The translations under genes and the position numbers were made by a program. Of a stretch of 64,000 nucleotides of DNA, positions 12,301 through 24,300 are shown in pieces. The stretch is from Agapetus fuscipes (Eukaryota; Arthropoda; Insecta; Trichoptera; Glossosomatidae). The stretch's first letter is position 1. The number at the start of each line of letters is the position of its first letter. The notes under the pieces were generated by a model that searched no databases, was not told the origin of the DNA, and worked only from the letters and a program-made list of their open reading frames with translations. The stretch covers positions 2,542,001 through 2,606,000 of the forward strand of contig OX637353.1 in assembly GCA_951799405.1 (NCBI GenBank), given 5' to 3'.

Positions 12301-15300
12301 ATGTAACATTAAAGATTCACATTATATGCACTTTCACAAACAGACATGCACAAGTTCGCGCTTATGTGGTCCTACAATTCGTTGATAAGGCGCTCTCACC
12401 TCTTCATTGATCGTCCTCAGGTGCTCTGTTTTTTTCGATTTAATAGTAGTGAGAGTTGAAAAGAATCCGACTTCCCACAAGATTATTCCTCCGGGAATGA
12501 AGGAATCCATGGACACGGCTCAGCTTAAATGAAACCGACCTGCTGGGAAAACTCCCTTCGAAAAAGGAACAATCCTTCTTCACGGTTCAACTGGAGTGAA
12601 CCGGTCAATTCACTCTTAGGTGAATTATAAGATTATGGCCAATAATCTTGATGTATTTGTGTGATCGTCTATTTAGTGGCTATGACCCCTCGATGTGTGA
12701 TAGGTAGAAACAGAACGTTGTGTCATTTTTTGTTTTACTGTCTCAAACCCTACCTTTGTAGTGGACCCAAATTCTTTAATGATGGTGAGGATGAATACAG
12801 GTGTGCCTAGCTTAATTATATTTTAATGAATTTAATTAACTAACCCAAAGGTTACGATGCCGAATTATACACGACTTTGCGTCCGCGTAGCAGCGCATTT
12901 GATTTTATTTCTGACAAAATTAACGCGAGATTCGTTTATTTAATTTTGACGCCAGTTAATGCAGGTGAATTTATTTCAAAGACAAGTACAATAATAACGA
13001 CTCAATTAAACAGGAGATAATCAAACATCAATAATTGAATAATAGTTATTTGGTTAGTATTGTTCTAGCAAAATTAAAGAGAATATGGTTTGATCTTTTC
13101 TTCTTCCTCTCTCTCCCTGCGCCGTAGATCCAACCAGCGGTTGTAAACATTTCTCGCTCCAAGATCACTTACCTTTTGTAGATTCTCTTTGCTGTGGGAG
13201 AAATTTCATTAGTGTGTTTTAGGAAGGGATTGATTTTAATAACTGGTACGACAAACCGGCCCAGTAGAAGATGACTCCCTTCACCCCAGCTTCCTTATAA
13301 ATGGGATTCCTCATTTGCTCGTAAGCAAGAGAGACCCAAAATCGAAGAAAGCTCATCTTCCTCTTTCCTCCAAGAATTTAACAGGTTGGCCCCACGGCCT
13401 GGTCCTTTCAGACCACGGGAAGGATATTTTAGAAGGGACTGGCCCTAACCTTACTCCGCGTCATGAAATAACCGAACGCCAAAAACAATGAATGGAGACT
13501 TTTTAAAACTCGAACGCCATGTCGAGGCTCGCACTGTATTTTGGTGTCAGAATCCAGCAGGAACTAGGTGTTGTGATGTTGGAATGACGTCAGTTGACTC
13601 CAGCCCATAACAGAGGAACAATGGAAGCTATATCCAAGTCATGATATAAGTCTGGTAGTAACCTCGTCCCTCGTTCAGTGATGATGTTGAGGACGCAGAT
13701 AACCATGGCCGAAGGAGAGGTTAAGCTATGAACCAAAGGAAACATAGGACGTGCTCCGGAGCATGGCTCCTTGTCAGTCAACATTGGATTTATAGTTTTG
13801 ATGGAAAGTTTTGGAAGCCGAAAGCTTTCACTTCCAACACAATGCGAACTCCTTCATAGCAGCAAAAAGAATATATATATATATATTTGGATAATTTGTT
13901 TTTTTAAAAAGCGCCGTTTTCGTGTGTAGCACACCTCAAGGGCCCTTTTATTGTTTGGTTTGTCTTTATTCCTCACTCACTCACACAAAACTTTAAGTTC
14001 ACCCACTCACACATAGTTTTTAGTCCCTAAATGACTGACTGAACATGTAAGTCTTTAATTTTTTCTTAAATGATGCTTCAGTACTCGCCGTCCTGACCTC
14101 CACGGGCAGTTTATTCCACACCAAGGGTGCGCCATTGCGGAACCCTCGGTCGCCAAAGCGTGTCGCACAAAATCTGATGGGTTCGTTGAGTCTGGCCCCA
14201 CCAGACACAGCAGATCTAAGCACCAGGTCGCTTGTGCTGAACTGCTGGGACAAAAGCTCAGCCAAGTATTCAGGAGCCACGCCGTTGAGAGCCTTGTATA
14301 CCGTATGGCACACCTTGTAGGCCACTCTTTCAGGGAATTTCAACCAGTGTAGGCTCTTCAATATGGGAGTGATGTGGCAAAACTTCCCTGTTCCAAAGAT
14401 AAGCCTTGCAGCGGAATTAAGCACAGACTGAAGCCTGTTGTACTGCATTTTTGTCTGTCCTAAGTAGATTGCACTGCAATAATCTACCCGGGACAAAACA
14501 AAAGCATTGATGAGCGTTTTTAATGCATCCGGCGGAAGGCATCTGCGAATCGCCTTAATTTGGCGCAGCCCGAAGAACGACGCTGATACAGTTTTGTCCA
14601 GCTGCGAGCTCAGTGACAAATCTGTGCCAAGTCGTACTCCTAATAAGTCCACGGTTTTGGAAGGGTATATATCATCTCCTCCTGATAGGGATAGTGGTGT
14701 ATTCAGGTCTATAAGATGTTGCCGTTTTGCAGTGGCAGCCCACAGGATTTCAGTCTTCTTGGGGTTCAGCACTAGTCTGTTTGTTGTCATCCAGGATTGT
14801 ATTTTTTCGATACACATGGACGTTTTTGCTTTCAGCCCTTCGACATCGTTAGGCTTGCAGCTAGAGTACACCTGACAGTCATCTGCGTATGCATGCATTG
14901 ACATGCCACAGCTGCTCACGATATCCTCAATGTCCTTTGTATAAAGAATAAAGAGCATGGGGCCTAAAACTGAACCTTGCGGTACACCATATTTCAAAAA
15001 TCGTGTAGGTGATATATTGCCTTGAAATTTAATTGCTTGTCTTCTATCCTGAATGTACGATTTGAACCATTCCAGTGCTTTCCCGTGTATTCTAAAATTA
15101 TTTTCAAGTTTGGATAGCAGGATGCCATGATCTACTGTGTCGAATGCAGCACTCATGTCCAGCATTGCCAGCAAGGCAATGTCTCCGCTTTCGATTGCTG
15201 CAATTAGATCTGACAGCAAGCGTATTAGTGCTGTTTCTGTTGAGTGGTGTCTTCGATACGCAGACTGCATTTTTGGCATTAGTTTATTTGTCTCTAAGTG

Positions 15301-18300
15301 CTGTGTCATCCTATTTGCGACAACTCGTTCCAGTACTTTTGATAGAAATGGCAGGTTTGACACAGGCCGGTAGTTTCCTAAGACATCGTGGCTTAACTGA
15401 ATTTTTTTCAAAATGGGAGTGACATGAGCACACTTTAGTTTCTCAGGTACGTACCCCTTGATCATTGACTGGTTAATAATATGTGCCAAGAAAGGTGCTA
15501 AACTGTCGGCACAGACTTTAACAAGCCATGTAGGTAAGGGATCCAGCTCGCATTGCTTGTTTGGAGATTTCAGCAGTAGTTTCTTGATTTCCACCGATGT
15601 AACGTCTGAGAAAGAGTTTAAATTGTTCTCCTGTGAATCCCTACCTGCCATATGAACACCATTAGCCATTGGCATAGCTGCGTAACCTTTTGTGATATTT
15701 TCTATTTTGTCATTGAAGAAAGAACTAAATTCAGCTGCTCCAGCATTGGTTAGAGGCATTTCTTTAACATTTCCTGATAATTTGTTGAGGGATTTCCACA
15801 TTTGAGCCGGTTTATCCTTTAGATTTTCAATTTTCGTACACCAGTATTCTGATTTTTTCTTGAGCTTTAGAGATCTGTACGTCGATTGTGCGTTTATCCA
15901 CACATCACGAGAAGTATTTTCTCTACCGTTTCGGTACAACCTTTCCAGTCTCCTCATTTTGCGCTTTTCGGCGCGGCACTCGTTGTCAAACCAAGAATTA
16001 GATTTGCGTATTCTGATTTTTTTGGTAGTTTCTGGGGCATGCTCATTTAAAATGTGAGTACAAGTATCATTATACAGGTCTATTAGCTGGTCCAAGGAAA
16101 GATGTAGGTAGCATAATGGATCACAGATTGGTGACCTACTAATATCGCTGCAAAAGGCTTCAACGTCGAAGTTTCGCCATGCTCTGGTGCAGAGTTCTTT
16201 GTAAACTAAGGGTTCTCCTACCAATGGGACATTTGCAACGATGAGTTTATGGTCCGAGAGCCCAATATCCACCACATTTGTCTCGGACACGTTATCTTCT
16301 TTCCTTGAGATTAGAACATCTAAAAGACCTCCTCCCGTGTGTGTTGAGCTTGTTACACATTGTTCACAGTTGAAATCTTCGAGTAGGAGTGTGAATTTTT
16401 TTGTGTTAATATCATCGATTCTATCCAACCGTATGTTCACGTCACCTGTTATTATAAAGACTTCATTTCTGATTATCAACCATTCCAGCAATGTTCGAAA
16501 TTCATCAAAGAAATTTGAAGTAGCAGGTTTGGACCCTGGTCTATAAATTGTGATAAGTGTAATTGTTCTTCCGTTGGATGCTATTCTGCAGGCAAGGTAC
16601 TCAAAAGAAATCACCTTTACTGGGCTTAGTTTTTCCATCCTTAGTCCTTTTTTTGCTAGTACAGCAACTCCTCCATGGTTTGTCCATGAAATGCTGTTTT
16701 TGGTTTTGCCCGTTGTTTTTCTTGCCGCTTCCATCACTGTGTACCCCAGTCCTCTGAGTCTCTTAATAGTTGCAGAATCATAGCTTTCATGCCATGTCTC
16801 AGTAAGAGCTAAAATATTTAGATTTATATCTGTAAAGATTTCGTCTATATCATCTACCTTATTATTCAAAGAACGCGCGTTCCAGCAACCCAATCTGACT
16901 GGTTTATGAGATGGAGGTCCCGAATGCCTCTTTGAAATAATAAACGGGTGAGTATTTTTTGGATTACTAGATTCCTGAGTACTTGCTTCATCCTGTAATA
17001 CAGTCTCTAAGTTGATACCGTCATTATTTATTGATTGCACATTTTGTGTGGCTTGCTGAATATGACAGGGCTGAATAATCTGGTTGCACGGACTGTTAGA
17101 AACCAAGCAATGAGCGGGGTCCTGGCTTACCCATCCCTTATTTTTTCTTGTGCACTTCCCACCTCGCCTCCCTCTGGTCCTTCGTTTCCTAGGGTTGACA
17201 GTGCAGGTTTCTCCCGAGAAAATGTCCCATTTCCGAAGTATGTTTATTATTTTTCCATTTGGTACACTGGCGCATCTGCGTAAATTAAATAATTCTCGAA
17301 CCGCGAACATGCCGCTGGAACCGGGCATGACGCTAGCTGTCACTGGGGGATTAAAAGTACCGAACTACAAACACGCTGTTGCTACCGGATATGGCGCTAG
17401 CTGTCATTTATGCATTCGTCGTCCCCTTACACACTGACCAAACAAGATGGCGTCACAGAAAACATGCTTTACTGATTTAATCCATAACATAATAATGTTT
17501 CTCACAAAGATTAAACACTAGATTAAAAGTACCGAACTACAAACACGTTTTTGCTACCGGACAAGGCGCTAGCTGTCATTTATGCATTCGTCATCCCCTT
17601 ACACACTGACCAAACAAGATGGCGTCACAGAAAACATGCTTTACTGATTGAATCCATAACACAATAACGTTTCTCACAAAGATTAAACACTAGCCAAATG
17701 AGAAAACAGTTTACGAGAACTCTGATTTCAAAACACAGATTGAAAACACTCACATACATTAAAAGTACTGAACTACAAACACGTTTTTGCTACCGGACAA
17801 GGCGCTAGCTGTCATTTATGCATTTTTCATCCCCTTACACACTGACCTAACAAGATGGCGTCACAGAAAACATGCTTTACTGATTTAATCCATAACATTA
17901 TAACGTTTCTCACAAAGATTAAACAGTGAACACCGATTTAAGAACACAGATTTTAAAAAATGTTCAACATGAACACCAGCTGCACAGATTAATGGCTAGA
18001 AAACCAAAAAGATATCAAAAATTTTCAAGAACCTCGCACACATACGTCGCACGTCCGTCGCACTCGGGTGCGCCAGGACAACAAAGACAAAAAGAGGGAC
18101 AAAAAAGAACCGTTAGGTTCAGGTATTTCAGATATTAAGCAAACAGCGTTCAATTCTTTCTGACACAGGTGTTTTGTGAGAGAGAAGGTGTGTTTGTTAG
18201 TAACTGCAAGGCTGTGTGGAATAAAGACAACAATTTATAAGCATTTCAGGACATTTGCGCCACTTGATTGAAAGCTATGTTGAATTCACCCCTTTTGACC

Positions 18301-21300
18301 TGGAAGAAAACATTTTATTTACAATAGGTACGAAATGTAATTTTTAAGATCGGAATATTCAGCAATAGCAGCCCCTCGGACTGAAACATAGGCAAAAAAA
18401 ACCATTTCAAAATATGAAGATTGAATACATTTTAGAACGCAAGTTAATTAGATTAGTTTAGTGTGTTAGAAAATAATTTGAAATCTCTCATCCTTCTGCG
18501 AAGCAGCCCAGCAAACTATGTGTTTACGCGAATTAATGGATTTCATTATTAAATACTTAAATGCGCCTTCCTGTTCTGCAACCACTGGTTTAATTTTATT
18601 TAATCCAAAATTCAATCGAAAGTTATTTTTATGTTCGAAAGTTTGAGAATCACTGCGATTTACGGAATTACTTATTTAGCATACTTTTAGTTTTAGACAG
18701 ACACATGAAAAATACACTCCCGGAATATTATGTCGGCAGATATTTTATTATTATTAAAACCACGTTAATACTTATTCTCCCTTAAATTCCGAACGAACGA
18801 TTCGCGGCGTCTTTATTAAGAGAAAAATCTTTTTAGTCTATTTAAATTTTCTTCCGAATTAAAACCCGATTTTAATTTAAATATTTTGTTTCGAATTTGT
18901 TTAGCTCAGATTTAAGATACGTGTAAGCCCGTGCTTCCCAATTGACTCTCTCCCGAACCGAATCCCATTCCTTTCTCCCGGTGGTCCAGGACTCACTCCC
19001 AGTTTGACTTGCATTCCCCCACCAGGAGGTGCAATCAGGCCATAGGAAAAAATACGTATGGACAAGAACAACTCTTCCTACGCAAAGGTGATACGCCCAC
19101 ATACATAGGAGCTTCAATTATTTTATTTTATATTTGATGAAAAGCTTGGATCATCACAGAGTTGAAGATCTCAACCCGCATAAGCAGGTTGTGGCAAATG
19201 GTAATAGAATTGCAACAGCACGCTTTGAAAGCAGTGGATACTCATTATTTTTTATATGCGCCAACAAAGCGCCTGCTCTTATAGCTCTCAGCTATTTTTA
19301 GGTGTATTATCTTTTTCTGCGGCACACCAACTGATGACCACGGTACACCAGTGTGCCGCGGCACTTGCTTTGCGGAACACTGTTCTACAGCATGGGTGGT
19401 CAGCCGCATACCAACCTATAAGTCAGTCAACAGATAATATCTTATTTCATTTTTAAGTCCGGTATGTTGAAAAAGTCAGTCAAAAAAATACAACAGAAAG
19501 ATCAATATGTTTCATTGCAGGTCTCAAAAAGCATTTCTCTGATTGTATTACCGATCAGCAACCACACAATTCTATTTAGAGCACTCACACAAGACACCCA
19601 TCCAACTCTATCTGCTTATATCATCCAGCGCTTAGAGATGATGTTACAAGACGGAGAATTTAGTGAGGAATTTCATTTCCCAGCTATCGCAGACGTTGAG
19701 TGCAGAAGACAGCTGGTCAGTGAGCAGGTCTCCGTCCCGGCAGGCGAGCAGTCACCAGCCAGTGAGAGCTGTCAGCCCCAGGGTGCGCAGGGCCTCTGAT
19801 ATAGACGAGAGGGTGAGTTATGTACAGCATATTTAACACTGAAGACTGAAATCGGTGTTCTACAACACGAGTGACACTTATTTCAATAAACAAAAAGTGT
19901 TCAAATCAAGCTGCAAGGGAATCAAGCCTCTTATATTTTTATATTTATTTATGTTTGTAACTTTTTATTCAATTTACTTTTCCTCTGTTATTTTTTGTTT
20001 GTTTTTGTATCTTGAATTTGTATTATTTGATGTTATATTATTTGATGTTATATTATTAATTGATGTTATATTATTTGAGTTTATTTTTATTTTTGTTTCT
20101 TTTTTGTTTTATTATGATTTGCGTCAGAATGTGTCCACGCTGTGGGAGCCCATGATGAATGTATCCGCGGGTGAGTTACTTGGCCGCAGCCACGAGGAGC
20201 TGGTACTGCTGCTCATCCAGCTGAGGAGGCGGCGCGCTGCCACGGGGCAGGCCATGGAGCAGTGCTGGGCACAGATACAGAGTGTGCAGGTGGGTCGGCT
20301 CCAGCCAGGACATCTGTCTAAGAGAATCAGGACATCTCTGTAGGAGAATCAGGACATCTCTGTAGGAGAATCAGGACATCTCTCTAGGAGAATCAGAACA
20401 TCTCTGTAGGAGAATCAGAACATCTCTGTAGGAGAATCAAAACATCTTTGTAGGAGAATCAGGACATCTCTGTAGGAGAATCAAAACATCTCTGTAAGAG
20501 AATCAGAACATCTCTGTAGGAGAATCAGGACATCTCTCTAGGAGAATCAGAACATCTCTGTAGGAGAATCAGGACATCTCTCTAGGAGAATCAGAACATC
20601 TCTGTAGGAGAATCAGGAAGAACTATGAATGACAATATGCACAAGTGTCCATTCAAACGTGGAAATGCTGCTCCCCTTCAAAAGGTAGACTAGATTGCTG
20701 TAAAGATATGTTTTTCAGTGTTGGAAAACGTGCCATCTGTTATGCAAATCTGCTAACACAACATTTTACTTGACAGAGTCGGATTTGCGCTGAAGAACTG
20801 ATGGATCAACGTCACGAGGATATGCAACGCCTGGAGCAGCTGCGGCAGCACTTGGCAGAGCTGGAGCGTCACTATGAGAAAAGCAAACCGCTCGTTCACC
20901 TCGTGGACAACATGGTGAAGCTCGGGACACTATATAACCGGGGAAATGGTGTTGGAGACGGAGGTACTCTGGAGAGGCTGGAGATGAACCAGATCAACAG
21001 GGAGCGGCAGCTGGCTGAAGAGAAAAGGTGAGGGAGATTTCATGTTAACTTTACTACGCCAATAAATTCATTAAGTGCCTATAAGCATTTTTTTCTTTCA
21101 AAATCCTGTTTGCATCCATCTCCTAGTTTTATGAATGTCAATTGCAAAATCTTATTATAATTATATTGGTCTGTAAAACCTATTCACTTGAAGTGAGGAT
21201 TATTTGGCATTTGTGCATTCTAAATGATGATGGCCTGAGGACCGAGAGTAATTCATAGTTTATAATCAATACAAAAATGTGGAAATTAAATAGTTTTTAA

Positions 21301-24300
21301 ATAATGAATGATTGCTTTTGCTGTTAATGTTGTGTGGAGGCTGACTGATGTGTATGTTATCCAGATGGGCGATGTCGGCTGAGATGCTGTCCCGCGAGCA
21401 GGTGGAGCAGAAGGTGGAGCAGCTGCGAGCCATGGAGCGCTGCGTTGCAGGGGAGGCGGGGGCGCTGCGGGGGCTGCGCAGGGAGAGGGAGGCGCTGCAG
21501 AGGGCGCTGGGGGGTGCACACCTGCAGCAGGACCTCTCCAGGGTGCACCACATGCTGGCTATCAACTCCAAGGTAAACCAATCCTTCAAATGTAGCAGCC
21601 ATTTCACACTAGATGCATTCTACCCAACTCCAAAGTAAACTATATAGCAGCCATTTTGCACTAACACATTCTGCCCGGTTTGTTCATAGTTTTTTTTTTA
21701 TCCAGCGCCAAGTCGGAAGTTAGTAGTGTATTTTATTTATTTTATTAACGGACTTGATAGTCCAATTACATAATTTTATGACAAGGTAATTACAAAGAAA
21801 ACAAAATAATTCAAGGATTAACCCCTGGAGCGCCAGCGATTTTCTGCCTAATTCAGACACCCAACTCGTGGTGTTTTATATTAAATATCTCCAAAGATAC
21901 AAAACATATCTCCTGTGGGTTTTTTTATATCAAAAAACAATGAAATAAAGTTTTTTTAGTGCCTACCAAAAAAAAAAAAACTTTTGTGAAATAATTATTA
22001 TACTCCATCACAATTTAGATTACCGAAAAAAGATCGAGATTCTAAAAATAGATATACCTCATTAGTATGCAAAAAATAGAAAGTTAATGACCCTTTTTAT
22101 TTACACAAAGATTTTTTTTGAGTGTGTAGTGTTCTTATGTCAACAAATTGTGGAATTCGGCTTTTTCATGAGTCTGTTTTCAAGGTCAACTTAAATATTA
22201 TATTTCAAATACCTACAAACAAAAATTAATGCTTTGACTTTATTGGTGGATGGTTCTACCCAATAGCAGTACTTCATGCGATTTTTGATCTTATTGCTGT
22301 GTAAAAACTAAAGAAAAATGAAAAAAACCGCGTATAGTACTATGAGCGCGGATCCGCGTTCCGGCGCTCGAGGGGTTAATATTACATAATAGCACAGTCA
22401 AATAAATATCTATACTTTCCTCAGCAAAACAAAGCTCTACGGAATTCAGGCAGGCTCATGCCGCATAAATCTAGATGAGAGGAAGAATTTAAAAGATGAC
22501 ACGTTCTGTTAATAGGAGAATAGTATCATAAATTTGAAGTATGAAAGTTGAGGGAGAGCAATTTATTTATTCTTAATCTTTGCGTTGGAACATTTAATTT
22601 GATACATTGTAAAAGATAAGGTGAGTCAAAAATACTATTAATGATTTTATAAATACATATGAGTTGAGCATGTTGTCGGCGTGTTACTAAAGATGAAATG
22701 CCTAGGGTGTTCTCTATGTCTTTATAGTCATACTCATCTCTACTTAGACCTAGTTTCCAAGCAACTCGTCTTAGAAAGCGATGCTGTACTGATTCAAGAC
22801 GGTCAATGTGGGTAGCATAGAATGGAGACCAGATAACACTGGCATACTCAAGGTGTGGGCGAACCAATGAACAGTAAAGGATTTTTAAAGTTTGTACATT
22901 ATTGAAATCAGAGGTGATTCTAAGGATGAAACCTAGAATCTTAAGTGACTTATTAACAATATTATCAATGTGTTCGCGAAAGGAAAGTTTGATATCCAAT
23001 GTTAAGCCAAGGTCCTTTATGAGTGTGACCGTTGCCAGGTCAACACCATTTAAATGTATGGAGTTTAGAGATTTATGAAAGCTTTCACACAATTTGTCCA
23101 ATAATTCATAGACAATCCGTGTTGAATGAGTTGTATCTACATAAAATGACCCTAACAATGTGGACAGTCGAGTCCTCACAAAAGGGAGAAAGCTTACTAC
23201 GTAACATTTTGTTATCCATTATATTATTATGCCATCCTATCTAATCTAATCTAATCTAATCTAAGTTGCAAAGATATGTAACATTGGAGATTCACATTAC
23301 ATGCATTTTCACAACCAGACACGTACAAGTTCGCGCTTGCACATGCCGCATGCGAACCAACAACATAAAAACCAAATCTCAAATGGACATACACCCTGCA
23401 ACTCTTGCCGTCCTTCCCTGAAACAGGAGTGACATTGGCAAACAGTATGGACCTTACTAATTTCACTTTCATTCACCGTCCAGGCTTCACTTCCATACAT
23501 CAAGGTGGGTAAAAGTATGCCACTGTGTACTGCCAATCGAGCATTTTTGGCGATGCAAGCTGTGGTACCCACTGTGGCATCCAAAATAATTTATTATCCA
23601 TATTTGTATCTGAAACTGAAATACTTGTAATATTTTTTTGAAATAAATGAATTCTTACTTATTAGAGTCGCAAATTAGGGTTAATGTGCGACTCTAATCA
23701 ATAGGACGGGCATGCACACGGACTTAGACACACATATACTTAATCTGTTAAAATTATTGTTTTTTAAACTTCTGGTAATTTATTGTTATGTTTTTTAGGG
23801 TTCAAATAGTCTTCAAATTAAAAAAAAACTAGTCTTATTTTCGGTGTTATGGCCGAGGGGGCCAAGTGGGCTGATCGTTCTAGCGTATTTATAACGTATA
23901 CAGCGATAGAATTTACTAGAAGCCAATTTTGCTGGAACGTTCGAGAGAACGGTCTTCCAAAAGCTTCGAGTACATAATGGTGATGATTGCTAGTTACTTT
24001 CTTATAATATCTCTTTACCCTAGGTACTTATAATAATTAATCCTACTTATATACCTACAGTCCATCAGCTACAACTGTTATATCTACCTACCTAAATATC
24101 TATGTATGTATTTGCTATTTACATAACAGTATCTATGAAGTACATAAGTAATCTGTGTGAAGTATGCATTTTAATTGTCTTGTTCGGTGAATTTGCCGAT
24201 TGTGAATGAGAGAGGTATAATTATAAAAAAGAGGTGCCCAAACGGTCAATCACGATCAACCGGTCGATCGCGGGAGGATTTGTGGTCGATCACCGAGGAT

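Larger units (their letters stand above)
13866..17926 (-). mobile_element. Near full-length non-LTR retrotransposon (CR1/L2-like)
   Basis: On the - strand: tandem 5' monomers (17926-17349), one long EN-RT ORF (17328-14020), and a short 3' UTR ending in a tail shared with SINE-T1, followed by an (AT)n run near 13870-13885. No RNase H domain is visible. The ORF has no internal stop, so the insertion is young. The 5' limit is uncertain and could extend to about 18140. Confidence 0.85.
21726..23190 (-). mobile_element. 5'-truncated LINE fragment (jockey/CR1-like C-terminus)
   Basis: The - strand ORF 23179-22526 reads HLNGVDLATVTLIKDLGLTL, SLVRPHLEYASVIWSP and RLESVQHRFLRRVAWKLG. These are typical of the region after the RT fingers in jockey-like LINEs. 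The 3' UTR continues to an A-rich tail near 21726. Catalytic RT motifs and endonuclease are absent. A piggyBac-like MITE interrupts the 3' UTR. Confidence 0.8.

Noticed and set aside
12367..13865. LTR retrotransposon suggested by TTTGGTGTCAGAATCC near 13540
   Set aside because: No paired LTRs, polypurine tract or gag/pol fragments found by eye.
19464..19692. ORF leading up to exon 5 (reads ...SAYIIQRLEMMLQDGEFSEE...)
   Set aside because: Looks somewhat coding, but its frame does not join exon 4 or exon 6 and continues into a stop. It is most likely a transposon remnant or chance ORF; not enough to annotate.
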